From the NCBI RefSeq assembly GCF_003590795.1, contig NZ_QYUL01000001.1:1629001-1693000 (forward strand): DNA of 64,000 nucleotides, in the 5' to 3' direction. Positions 27,544 through 35,271 of this stretch are shown in pieces. The position numbers were made by a program, and so were the translations under genes. Below the pieces are notes generated by a model, which was not told where the DNA came from, did no database searches, and worked only from the letters and a program-made list of their open reading frames with translations. Source of the DNA: Azospirillum cavernae. Lineage in GTDB: Bacteria; Pseudomonadota; Alphaproteobacteria; Azospirillales; Azospirillaceae. Position 1 is the first letter of the stretch. Each line of letters begins with the position of its first letter.

Positions 27544-28922
27544 GCCTCGACCTCCTCCTTGCTCAACGCCGCTTCGGCTTCCTTGGCCAATTGGCGGAAC
27601 AGATCACGGACCTGCTTGGCGCGCATCAAATCAATGCGCAGATCATGGCCGTCCTTAAAGCCATACTCCTGCGCCCAAACCTCCGCCGGGGCGTCGATCC
27701 GGCATTGGGTGTTGGCCAGATGATCGGCCAGCAGATCCTCCAGCGCGCCCGGCGGCTGGCGGCTGGCGTCGCCGAAATGCAACTGCGTCACCCGGTCGAT
27801 CAAGGCCGCCTCGCTGGCGGTCTGTTCATACAAACCGCGCAGGCGCAACTCGTTCAGCACGGGTTTGGTGGTGCGGGCGAGGTAGCGGCGGGACACCAAC
27901 CAGCGCCGCATCGCCCGCTCAACCGCCAACTCCGCAATCAGCGCCGAGAATTCCGGGTCGCTCAGATCGTTGCGGCGGCACCAGTCGGCCAGCCCGACCG
28001 GGTCGACAATCCCGCGCGAGGCGCAGAAACGCTGCACCTCTTCGGTGATCTCCGCCGGTCCGGCGGCGACGCCGACGACATCGGCCAGTTGGGCGATCAA
28101 CAGCCGCCCCAGAGCCGCCGCGTTGATCTCGGCGAAGTCGGGGCGGTGCAACGCCGCGTGGCTGGCGATTTCCGACAAGGGCGCGCTGTGGCCGCCATGG
28201 GCGACGCGCCGATCCCGCTCGTACAGCACCTCGAAATAATGGGACGCGTTGAAGCTGAAGGGGGCCGGACGCGGCGCCTGATCCAACCCGCGCAGATGGG
28301 CGAGCAGCCCCTCGGCGTCCAGCCGCTTCTGGTCCACCGATCCGCTGGCGAGGAAGTCGTCCAGCCGCGCCGCCTCTTCAACCGTCAGACCGGCGTCGGC
28401 CCAAATGCGGTCGCGGGTGCGCTCCGGGAAAAAGCGCGCCTTGGCCGCCACCAGCAACCGCTCGTGCAGCGCCGCGTCGATCACCCCGGCGGCCTTCGCC
28501 GCCGCCAGACTGGCGCGCAGATTGACCAGCGGCTCCGACAGCGGAAAATAGCCGTCTTCCGCCCCAGCGTGGGCCAGCGCGACCTCGTCATCGCCCGTCA
28601 AGCGGCCCTCGACATAGTCGCGCGCCACAACGCCGAAGCCGATCATGCCAAAGGGCAAGCATTCCGCCGCCCGCAGCGCGCCCATGCTCGACGCGCCATA
28701 CACCGCGACGCCGCTGTGCAGCGCGAAGAGGATTTCCTTGTGCCACACCGACAGAGACTGCCCGAACACCCCGTCGATCAGCGCGATCGCGTCGGGCCGG
28801 TGAATCGTCATGGCGCTGAGCAGATCGGCCTGCGAGGCGGGCGGCAGATAGACCGCGTCCGGCAGAATCGCCCGCGCGTCCTCAACCGGCATGGTCGGCC
28901 CAAGAAAGACGCAAATCTTCAT
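27540..28922 (-). CDS. tfuA: TfuA-like protein (thioamidation partner of YcaO)
   Basis: 460 residues. The N-terminal ~220 residues are the TfuA core: ICVFLGPTMP, ALIDGVFGQSLSVWHKEIL (K62) and YGASSMGALRAAE (S78/S79). The serine and lysine match the hydrolase-like Ser-Lys pair described for this family. The C-terminal ~240 residues are helical and not assigned. Established work on methanogen TfuA shows it hydrolyses ThiS thiocarboxylate and strengthens YcaO binding to substrate. Start overlaps the YcaO stop and stop overlaps the ThiS start, each by four bases, so the three are tightly coupled. I see no membrane segments. Confidence 0.93.
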   Translation of the reverse strand: MKICVFLGPTMPVEDARAILPDAVYLPPASQADLLSAMTIHRPDAIALIDGVFGQSLSVWHKEILFALHSGVAVYGASSMGALRAAECLPFGMIGFGVVARDYVEGRLTGDDEVALAHAGAEDGYFPLSEPLVNLRASLAAAKAAGVIDAALHERLLVAAKARFFPERTRDRIWADAGLTVEEAARLDDFLASGSVDQKRLDAEGLLAHLRGLDQAPRPAPFSFNASHYFEVLYERDRRVAHGGHSAPLSEIASHAALHRPDFAEINAAALGRLLIAQLADVVGVAAGPAEITEEVQRFCASRGIVDPVGLADWCRRNDLSDPEFSALIAELAVERAMRRWLVSRRYLARTTKPVLNELRLRGLYEQTASEAALIDRVTQLHFGDASRQPPGALEDLLADHLANTQCRIDAPAEVWAQEYGFKDGHDLRIDLMRAKQVRDLFRQLAKEAEAALSKEEVEA

Positions 28923-30220
28923 GACGCGGCTCCCGCCTGGGTCGCGGCGTGGGTGGCGAGCGCGTTGGCGAACGCCACCGGACGGGCGCCCGGCGTGTAG
29001 AAGTCGAAACCATAGCCCTCCAGGCCGGGGACCACAACGCGGACCACGGGGATGCCCATCTCCTCCTGCGTCAGGTCAAACACCAGAACCTGCTCCACCC
29101 CACCCCGTCGCAACGCCGCCAGCAGCCGGGTGATGTCGCCCTCGAAGGTTGGGGTCGATTGGTTGGTGAAGCGCCGGGCGTCCGCCGTCGCCGGTTGGCT
29201 TTCCATCGCCGCCACCTCCGCCGCGCCGTCGGCGTTCTGGTTGCGTTGCAGATCGCGGCGAAAGAAGTCGTCGCGCGATCCGGCGATCAGCACCAGACGC
29301 GACTGCACCGATTCGGTCAGCGCCCGCGACATCGCCACCGCTGGCTCCAGATGCGTGCCATAGCCCCGATGCATGCCACTTTTGCGCACATCGCGGTCAT
29401 AGACGATGGAGAGGTAGGTGGGAACGCCCATGTCGGCGGTCAGGTCGAACAGCAACGGGCAAATGCCAGCCTCGTCAAAGCGGCGCAGCAGGTCCTGCAC
29501 CACCGGGCTGTCCACCGTGCTCAAATCCACGCGCGGCGTCGGCCAACCCAGCGCCTGGGCGGCGTAGCGCCAACAGGCGGCGGAGTCGCGCTCGATCACT
29601 TCATAGAGAGCCGAGGCGATGGCCTCCAAAACATGGTTGCCGCTGGCCAGCCCGTTGGTTCCCATGGCGTAGAAACTGCGCAGCCCCGGTCGCGCCACCG
29701 GATTGCCGAGCAGCGCCACCGACGCCCACGGCGCCGCCACCATCCGGTTGTTCATGAGATCCCAACCCCACGCCCAGAATTCCGGACGGTCGGCGCGGAA
29801 AGAACCGTTCTTGGTGCCGGGCAAACGTTCCACCGGGATTCGCGCGTCGGCGGGCAGATCGTTCCAACTCGCCTCGACATAAGGCAGGCGGATGGTTTCC
29901 GCATGATGGAACTCAATGGCCTCCATCGCGGCGGACACCGTGGCGGCGGCCAAGCTGAAGCCCTTTCCCGCGCTGCCGGACAGCGTCGGGCTGTTGGGAC
30001 GGTGGCCCAACACGGTGTGAATCCCCAGCCGGTCCAGGCCGGTCACGTCGGCCAGCCGGGTGATGCCGCAGCGGCCCAAATGGGGCGCGATGCGCGCAAG
30101 CGTCTCTTCCGGCGTCGCCGTGCGGTGGGTGCCCAGAAAGAAGCGCTTGGCGGCGCGGTGAACGGCATCGCCCAACCGGATCCCCGGCTCGGCTTGCGGC
30201 GACGTTGGGCTGTCGGTCAT
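28919..30220 (-). CDS. ycaO: YcaO-family ATP-dependent peptide backbone-modifying enzyme
   Basis: 433 residues from ATG 30220. The ATP/Mg-binding YcaO elements are present: SAAMEAIE at 96-103, EAIASALYEVIERD at 199-212 and RALTESVQSR at 299-308. YcaO proteins activate a backbone amide oxygen by phosphorylation; with TfuA the attacking nucleophile is sulfide, giving a thioamide. The N-terminal THRTATPEETLARIAPHLGRCGITRLADVT region is typical of the TfuA-linked branch. The C-terminus is not proline-rich as in azoline-forming YcaOs. It lies just downstream of a Nif11-leader precursor. A GTG start at 30280 is possible; neither start has a strong ribosome binding site. Confidence 0.93.
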   Translation of the reverse strand: MTDSPTSPQAEPGIRLGDAVHRAAKRFFLGTHRTATPEETLARIAPHLGRCGITRLADVTGLDRLGIHTVLGHRPNSPTLSGSAGKGFSLAAATVSAAMEAIEFHHAETIRLPYVEASWNDLPADARIPVERLPGTKNGSFRADRPEFWAWGWDLMNNRMVAAPWASVALLGNPVARPGLRSFYAMGTNGLASGNHVLEAIASALYEVIERDSAACWRYAAQALGWPTPRVDLSTVDSPVVQDLLRRFDEAGICPLLFDLTADMGVPTYLSIVYDRDVRKSGMHRGYGTHLEPAVAMSRALTESVQSRLVLIAGSRDDFFRRDLQRNQNADGAAEVAAMESQPATADARRFTNQSTPTFEGDITRLLAALRRGGVEQVLVFDLTQEEMGIPVVRVVVPGLEGYGFDFYTPGARPVAFANALATHAATQAGAAS

Positions 30221-30477
30221 CGGGTAAGGCAGGATCAACGACTCCGGTCGGTCGGGGATGGGGACGCGACGCCCCGGCACGATTCATGGCGTTGGCGGAC
30301 GCGACGAACGGAACAGGATGTGAGACAGGCCTATCCGCAACACCCTGTCTTATCAGGCGGTCTGGAAAAGCTCAAACAGCGCCAGAGCGTTCGGACGGAT
30401 GTGAGCGAGGGCGCGGCGCCCCGCCGGATTGGGCCGCCAGTTCCCTGGAGCCAACCCGGCGGAGCGCCGCAACACCG

Positions 30478-31155
30478 TCAGTCGACCTTCGTCGGATCGA
30501 CCGCGCCAACCGGCGCAGCGCCCGCATCCGGCGCCGGAGTCGCCGCCGCGATGCCTCCGCCCGCGATGGCTCCCGCCGCAATGGCGCCGGAAGCGATCGC
30601 GCCCGCCGCAATCGAACCAGCGGCAATCGCGCCGCCTGCGATTGAACCGGCGGCGATTTGGCCTGCCGCAATCGTGCCGCCAGCGATCTGACCCGCCGCG
30701 ATCATGCCACCAGCGATCTGACCAGCCGCAATCGAACCAGCCGCAATCGGACCACCAGCAGGCTGACCCGCCGCAATCATGCCGCCAGCGATCTGGCCCG
30801 CCGCAATCGAACCAGCGGCAATCGGACCACCAGCAGGCTGGCCCGCCGCAATCATGCCGCCAGCGATCTGGCCCGCCGCAATCGAACCAGCGGCAATCGG
30901 ACCACCAGCAGGCTGACCCGCCGCAATCATGCCTCCGGCGATCTGACCAGCCGCAATCGAACCAGCGGCAATCGGACCACCAGCAGGCTGACCCGCTGCA
31001 ATCATGCCACCGGCGATCTGACCAGCCGCAATCGAACCAGCGGCAATCGGACCACCAGCAGGCTGACCCGCTGCAATCATGCCACCGGCGATCTGGCCTG
31101 CCGCAATCGAACCAGCGGCAATCGGACCACCAGCAGGCTGACCCGCTGCAATCAT
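30478..31155 (-). CDS. C-terminal part of pentapeptide-array precursor (frame separated from leader)
   Basis: In this frame the array reads as repeated IAAGQ-PAGGP-IAAGS-IAAGQ-IAGGM units and closes with a clean non-repetitive tail (ATPAPDAGAAPVGAVDPTKVD) and stop. The frame is open further upstream to about 32010 without a start codon, because the upstream units carry ACG where these carry ATG. It is the same IAxGx frame used directly after the Nif11 leader, displaced only by small indels near 32010-32040. I therefore read it as the natural C-terminus of the precursor that starts at 32459. ATG 31155 is merely the first methionine in the array, without a ribosome binding site. Confidence 0.6.
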   Translation of the reverse strand: MIAAGQPAGGPIAAGSIAAGQIAGGMIAAGQPAGGPIAAGSIAAGQIAGGMIAAGQPAGGPIAAGSIAAGQIAGGMIAAGQPAGGPIAAGSIAAGQIAGGMIAAGQPAGGPIAAGSIAAGQIAGGMIAAGQPAGGPIAAGSIAAGQIAGGMIAAGQIAGGTIAAGQIAAGSIAGGAIAAGSIAAGAIASGAIAAGAIAGGGIAAATPAPDAGAAPVGAVDPTKVD

Positions 31156-31530
31156 GCCACCGGCGATCTGGCCTGCCGCAATCGAACCAGCGGCAATCGG
31201 ACCACCAGCAGGCTGACCCGCCGCAATCGTGCCGCCAGCGATCTGACCCGCCGCAATCGAACCAGCGGCAATCGGACCACCAGCAGGCTGACCCGCTGCA
31301 ATCGTGCCACCAGCGATCTGGCCAGCCGCAATCGAACCAGCGGCAATCGGACCACCAGCAGGCTGACCCGCTGCAATCGTGCCACCGGCGATCTGACCAG
31401 CCGCAATCGAACCAGCGGCAATCGGACCACCAGCAGGCTGACCCGCCGCAATCGTGCCTCCGGCGATCTGGCCTGCCGCAATCGAACCAGCGGCAATCGG
31501 ACCACCAGCAGGCTGACCCGCCGCAATCGT
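30690..31530 (-). repeat. 75-bp tandem repeat, eleven copies, within precursor core
   Basis: A 75-base unit recurs with the AGCAGGCTG block ending at 30765 and every 75 bases to 31515, eleven times. Each codes for five pentapeptides, IAAGQ-PAGGP-IAAGS-IAAGQ-IAGG(M/T). Copies differ mainly at third codon positions and at the M/T position. Confidence 0.9.
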
Positions 31531-32459
31531 GCCGCCAGCGATCTGACCAGCCGCAATCGTGCCGCCAGCGATCTGGCCCGCCGCAATCGTGCCACCGGCG
31601 ATCTGACCAGCCGCAATCGTGCCGCCAGCGATCTGGCCTGCCGCAATCGTGCCACCGGCGATCTGACCAGCCGCAATCGTGCCACCGGCGATCTGGCCAG
31701 CCGCAATCGTGCCGCCAGCGATCTGACCAGCCGCAATCGTGCCGCCAGCGATCTGACCAGCCGCAATCGTGCCGCCAGCGATCTGACCCGCCGCAATCGT
31801 GCCGCCAGCGATCTGACCAGCCGCAATCGTGCCGCCAGCGATCTGACCCGCCGCAATCGTGCCGCCAGCGATCTGGCCCGCCGCAATCGTGCCGCCAGCG
31901 ATCTGGCCCGCCGCAATCGTGCCGCCAGCGATCTGACCAGCCGCAATCGTGCCACCGGCGATCTGGCCAGCCGCAATCGTGCCACCGGCGATCTGACCAG
32001 CCGCAATCGTGCCACCGGCGATCTGGACCAGCCGCCAATCGTGCCGCCAGCGATCTGGCCCGCCGCAATCGTGCCGCCAGCGATCTGGCCCGCCGCAATC
32101 GTGCCGCCCGGCCAGCGATCTGGCCGCCGCTCGTGCGCCAGCGATCTGGCCGCCCGCAATCGTGCCGCAGCGATCTGGCCTGCCGCAATCGTGCCACCGG
32201 CGATCTGACCAGCCGCAATCGTGGCCGCCGTGGCGATCGATTCGGCGGCGACGCCGACGTCCACCCCACCGCTTCCATCCGTCAGGCTGCGGAACGCGTC
32301 AGCCGCCGCCGAGCGCACATCCTCCGCCCCGACCCCTTCAAAGCCGCTCTGCTCAAGCAGCGCACGCTTGCCATTGGCGTCCTGAGCGTTCAACCGATCA
32401 CGGAAATCGCTGTCGGTCGCGAGTCGCTTAATAAGATCGAGTGCCCGTTCGTTCGCCAT
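31152..32459 (-). CDS. Nif11-leader precursor with long repetitive core (frame disturbed)
   Basis: Residues 1-60 form a Nif11-type leader (ALDLIKRLATDSDFRDRLN, ALLEQSGFEGVGAEDV), then a DGSGG that could be a cleavage site, then IAAGQ/IAGGT pentapeptides from ~80. As written the frame slips at 32162-32190, returns for five or six pentapeptides (~32043-32100), then is lost at 32009-32040 into an Arg/Leu-rich out-of-phase reading (VARLRLVRS...) that stops at 31152. Corrected for a net two bases it would continue to 30478, ~659 residues. GAGGGCAGGA precedes ATG 32459. The leader is clearly homologous to that of 32881-34143, and YcaO lies downstream, so it is the likely thioamidation substrate. 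Confidence 0.75.
   Translation of the reverse strand: MANERALDLIKRLATDSDFRDRLNAQDANGKRALLEQSGFEGVGAEDVRSAAADAFRSLTDGSGGVDVGVAAESIATAATIAAGQIAGGTIAAGQIAAARLRAARSLAHERRPDRWPGGTIAAGQIAGGTIAAGQIAGGTIGGWSRSPVARLRLVRSPVARLRLARSPVARLRLVRSLAARLRRARSLAARLRRARSLAARLRRVRSLAARLRLVRSLAARLRRVRSLAARLRLVRSLAARLRLVRSLAARLRLARSPVARLRLVRSPVARLRQARSLAARLRLVRSPVARLRRARSLAARLRLVRSLAARLRRVSLLVVRLPLVRLRQARSPEARLRRVSLLVVRLPLVRLRLVRSPVARLQRVSLLVVRLPLVRLRLARSLVARLQRVSLLVVRLPLVRLRRVRSLAARLRRVSLLVVRLPLVRLRQARSPVA
31530..32220 (-). repeat. 30-bp tandem repeat, about 23 copies, within precursor core
   Basis: The 30-base unit codes for IAAGQ-IAGGT and is nearly perfect from 31530 to about 32008. Four units deviate in length: 32 bases (32009-32040), 32 (32101-32132), 29 (32133-32161) and 29 (32162-32190). 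All other units are exactly 30. Confidence 0.9.
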
Positions 32460-32880
32460 TCCTGCCCTCTTATTTTGCTTTGCCGGTGGGATAGCGGCAA
32501 TCGCGGACACTATATAAATTAAAAACAAGGCATCCTAGGAAAATTTCATCCTTAGCGCGTATATCCCTCCACCAATATCCTTGACGATAACATAAAATCC
32601 ATTATTGAGACTTGTCCGCCCTCATCACCGTCACCTCTTTATTACAAAAAGACTGCAATGCATACAGCATGAAATCAACAACATCAGACTGAACCTTGAG
32701 CGCTTCATTGAGGGTGTTTGGAAAAACAAAAGAGTGCATTAGAAGGCGATTGCAATATTTCCGCAGAGTTCCAAAGACACAAAAAATCACGAACCCCTTG
32801 ATTAATTGCAAGCAGCGAGGCTGCACGCAGCCCCGCCACCGCCATCACAAGCAAAAAACACTCGAAGATTTGGTGAATTT
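32460..32880. other. AT-rich gap between the two precursor genes
   Basis: 421 bases, markedly richer in A/T than the surroundings. On the minus strand a 74-codon frame (32602-32826, containing HSFVFPNTLNEALKVQSDVV) is open, but its GTG/ATG starts have no ribosome binding site and I recognise no family, so I do not call it. The gap probably holds the promoter of the 32459 precursor. A/T-rich stretches at 32510-32560 lie 50-100 bases upstream of that start. Confidence 0.5.
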
Positions 32881-34143
32881 TCAATTCAGAATTGGCGACT
32901 TCATGCCTTTTGACAGGCCCTCCGACGCCACCACCGCAAACGCAGCGCTGTGGTCCAGACAGTCCATCGCCTCCGGGAAACGCTCAGCCTGCTTGAGGTT
33001 CAGACGAGCGGCCAAAGCAACGCGCCGACGCGAAACGGCTTTACGCGAACCCGCCGCAGCCGAAAGCCACCGATTCGACAAGGCGCCGATCCGCGCCGCT
33101 CGCGCTTTGACCCGTTGAACCGGCGTCTGCTCTGCCGTATGGCGGCTCGCTCCAGCGACTGGCTGACCAAACGCAGCGGCGGAGGACGCAGGCTGACCAA
33201 ACGCAGCGGCGGAAGACGCAGGCTGACCAAACGCTGCGGCGGAGGACGCAGGCTGACCAAACGCAGCGGCGGAGGACGCAGGTTGACCAAACGCTGCGGC
33301 GGAGGACGCGGGCTGACCAAACGCTGCGGCGGAGGACGCGGGCTGACCAAACGCTGCGGCGGAGGACGCGGGCTGACCAAACGCGGCGGCGGAAGACGCG
33401 GGCTGACCAAACGCAGCGGCGGAGGACGCAGGCTGACCAAACGCAGCGGCGGAAGACGCAGGCTGACCAAACGCTGCGGCGGAGGACGCAGGCTGACCAA
33501 ACGCAGCGGCGGAGGACGCGGGCTGACCAAACGCTGCGGCGGAGGACGCGGGCTGACCAAACCAAGCGGCGGAGGACGCGGGCTGACCAAACCAAGCGGC
33601 GGAGGAAGCGGGCTGACCAAACGCAGCGGCGGAGGACGCAGGCTGACCAAACGCGGCGGCGGAGGACGCAGGTTGACCAAACGCAGCGGCGGAAGACGCA
33701 GGCTGACCAAACGCGGCGGCGGAAGACGCAGGCTGACCAAACCAAGCGGCGGAGGACGCGGGCTGACCAAACGCAGCGGCGGAGGACGCGGGCTGACCAA
33801 ACCAAGCGGCGGAAGACGCGGGCTGACCAAACCAAGCGGCGGAGGACGCAGGTTGACCAAACGCAGCGGCGGAGGACGCAGGTTGACCAAACGCAGCGGC
33901 GGAGGACGCGGCGGATTGCGGCGCCGTCTCACTCTGAAACTCGATTTGAGAGGTGGTCACGCCACGCTCATCGCTTGCGCCGCGAAACAGGCCCGCAGCG
34001 GCGGGAGCAATGTCGGCAGCCGTCACGCCATCAAAGCCGCTCTGCTCAAGCAGTTCACGCTTGTCTGTCAAACCGTTCAACCGATCCCGAAATTCGAGAT
34101 CCGTCGCCATCCGCTTTACAAGCTCCAGCGCAGTGAGAACCAT
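32881..34143 (-). CDS. Nif11-leader precursor with 25 FGQP decapeptide repeats
   Basis: 420 residues in one intact frame. Leader 1-55 (LELVKRMATDLEFRDRLN, LLEQSGFDGVTAADIAPAAAGLF) aligns closely with the other precursor. A linker (~56-80, ASDERGVTTSQIEFQSETAPQ) is followed by 25 units of AA(A/W)FGQPASS; five carry Trp at the third position and the last reads FGQPVAG. An 88-residue non-repetitive tail ends in KGMKSPILN. There is no cysteine in the repeats, so Cys-derived azolines are excluded; Gly, Gln and Ser backbones are candidates for thioamidation. AGGAG lies nine bases before ATG 34143. The gene is first in a minus-strand run leading to YcaO-TfuA-ThiS-ThiF. The length is far beyond ordinary RiPP precursors. 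Confidence 0.85.
   Translation of the reverse strand: MVLTALELVKRMATDLEFRDRLNGLTDKRELLEQSGFDGVTAADIAPAAAGLFRGASDERGVTTSQIEFQSETAPQSAASSAAAFGQPASSAAAFGQPASSAAWFGQPASSAAWFGQPASSAAAFGQPASSAAWFGQPASSAAAFGQPASSAAAFGQPASSAAAFGQPASSAAAFGQPASSAAWFGQPASSAAWFGQPASSAAAFGQPASSAAAFGQPASSAAAFGQPASSAAAFGQPASSAAAFGQPASSAAAFGQPASSAAAFGQPASSAAAFGQPASSAAAFGQPASSAAAFGQPASSAAAFGQPASSAAAFGQPASSAAAFGQPVAGASRHTAEQTPVQRVKARAARIGALSNRWLSAAAGSRKAVSRRRVALAARLNLKQAERFPEAMDCLDHSAAFAVVASEGLSKGMKSPILN
33163..33905 (-). repeat. 30-bp tandem repeat, 25 copies, FGQP array
   Basis: Perfectly phased 30-base units (two per 60 bases) run across the whole stretch with no length deviation. Differences are restricted to a few synonymous sites and to GCN versus TGG at the Ala/Trp codon (TGG in five units). 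Because 30 is divisible by three, several other frames are also open; these are artefacts. Confidence 0.95.
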
Positions 34144-34438
34144 ATTATCAACTCCTGGTCATTCGATTTTCATCGCGAGATGCGCAATGCGATACAAAAG
34201 CATCCAACGATTCCATCGTTTCTCCAATAAGCAATGTTTCCTCGGGAGATTATTTCAATTTTTAAAACCACGCGAACACGCGTTGCCACTGGAAATATGC
34301 GGTTGTTTCGGATTCGGTTCCATTTTGGGAAATCAGAACCCTCGATCACGGCGCCCCGCACAGCCGACGCATCGACCAATCAACGAGAAGAACGCTCACA
34401 ACCGCCGCCGCGAATCGGGGCGGGGCGGGGCGCGCGCC
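34144..34438 (-). promoter_or_regulatory. Upstream region of the precursor operon, with palindrome
   Basis: 295 bases between the FGQP precursor and an acetyltransferase gene, A/T-rich at 34240-34330. AACGAT-TCC-ATCGTT at 34206-34220 is a perfect 15-base palindrome 63 bases upstream of the precursor start and is a candidate operator. A TTGAAA lies further upstream on the minus strand, but no convincing -10 partner is seen. Confidence 0.4.
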
Positions 34439-34993
34439 TTACGACCGCCCCCGACGCGCGCGCCACTCCTCACGGGTCTGCGACCAGATGTCGATTTCAA
34501 TCATCTCCAACGGAGCTGGCAGTTGCCCAATTCCCCGCAACCGGGATCCCAGCCGGGTTGCGACGGCCTGCGAGGCGATGTTGTCGGGAACGATGGAATG
34601 GATGATTTCGTCCCAACCCAGCGTGTCGAACACCCAATCAATGGCGGCGGTCGCGGCCTCGACGGCGTAACCCCGCCCCCATCGGTTGCGCTCTATGGCC
34701 CATCCAACCTCGCTGCCGGGCCACCCCTCGGGCATCCACGGCCCAACGCGCCCAATCCAGTCGCCGGACTCTTTCTCGATCACCGAAAACATGCCGAATC
34801 CCTGAATGGTCCAGGCCCCCGCCATGGTCAGAAAGCCCCGCCACGCCACCGAGCGCTCTTGCAAACCGCCAATGAATTTCGTGGTTTCATCGTCCGCCAT
34901 CATCGCGGCCCACCCCTCGAAATCCTCCGCCTCCGTCGGGCGCAGAATCAACCGGGGCGTTTCCAGCACCACATTGCGCAAAACTTTCACCAT
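34439..34993 (-). CDS. GNAT-family N-acetyltransferase (RimJ/RimL-like)
   Basis: 184 residues. It opens with LETPRLILRPTEAEDFEGWAAMM, typical of the RimJ/RimL branch. The acetyl-CoA loop is the degenerate RNRWGRGYAVEAATAAIDWVF (QxxGxG/A-type), and IHSIVPDNIASQAVATRLGSR is the conserved late helix-strand segment. These enzymes acetylate N-terminal or side-chain amines. It lies on the same strand, 295 bases upstream of the repeat-precursor operon; a role in that system is conceivable but unsupported. Confidence 0.88.
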   Translation of the reverse strand: MVKVLRNVVLETPRLILRPTEAEDFEGWAAMMADDETTKFIGGLQERSVAWRGFLTMAGAWTIQGFGMFSVIEKESGDWIGRVGPWMPEGWPGSEVGWAIERNRWGRGYAVEAATAAIDWVFDTLGWDEIIHSIVPDNIASQAVATRLGSRLRGIGQLPAPLEMIEIDIWSQTREEWRARRGRS

Positions 34994-35271
34994 TCACCCT
35001 TCCGGCACATCATGGCCAACACTCCAACGCCGCAACGCGCGATCCGATCGACAAACAGGCGAAAAAACCATCACAGACGCTTGCCACGACCACCTTCCAC
35101 AAGCAGCGAATGCCCGTCCAGTGCGAAAAACCAGCGAAACCAGCAACCCTCCACACCGCGCGGCAGCCTTAACCCAGCCACATTCGCTCGATAAAATGGG
35201 AACAAAACCTCCGCTGGCCTCTTTATAGTGGAGGGACGATGGCGCTTCGGCGCCCTCAACAAGGAGAAACC

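Noticed and set aside
28919..30220. YcaO as an azoline-forming cyclodehydratase
   Set aside because: No ocin-ThiF/E1 partner of the azoline type, no flavin dehydrogenase, TfuA present, and no cysteine in either repeat core.
30355..32220. Tandem repeats considered as a CRISPR array
   Set aside because: Units are contiguous with no unique spacers and encode a periodic protein in frame.
30429..32522. Plus-strand 697-codon open frame rich in QRSDQPQS repeats across the pentapeptide array
   Set aside because: A repeat unit divisible by three keeps whole frames open by chance. The minus strand has the Nif11 leader, ribosome binding site and homologous second precursor; the plus frame has neither leader nor family.
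32602..32826. Minus-strand 74-codon frame between the precursor genes
   Set aside because: No ribosome binding site, GTG start in a GC patch, no recognised family. Kept only as a note in the intergenic entry.
32950..34230. Plus-strand frame with LTKRSGGGRR repeats and other minus-strand frames over the FGQP array
   Set aside because: Same artefact of a 30-bp repeat. Only the minus frame starting at 34143 joins a recognisable leader with a ribosome binding site.
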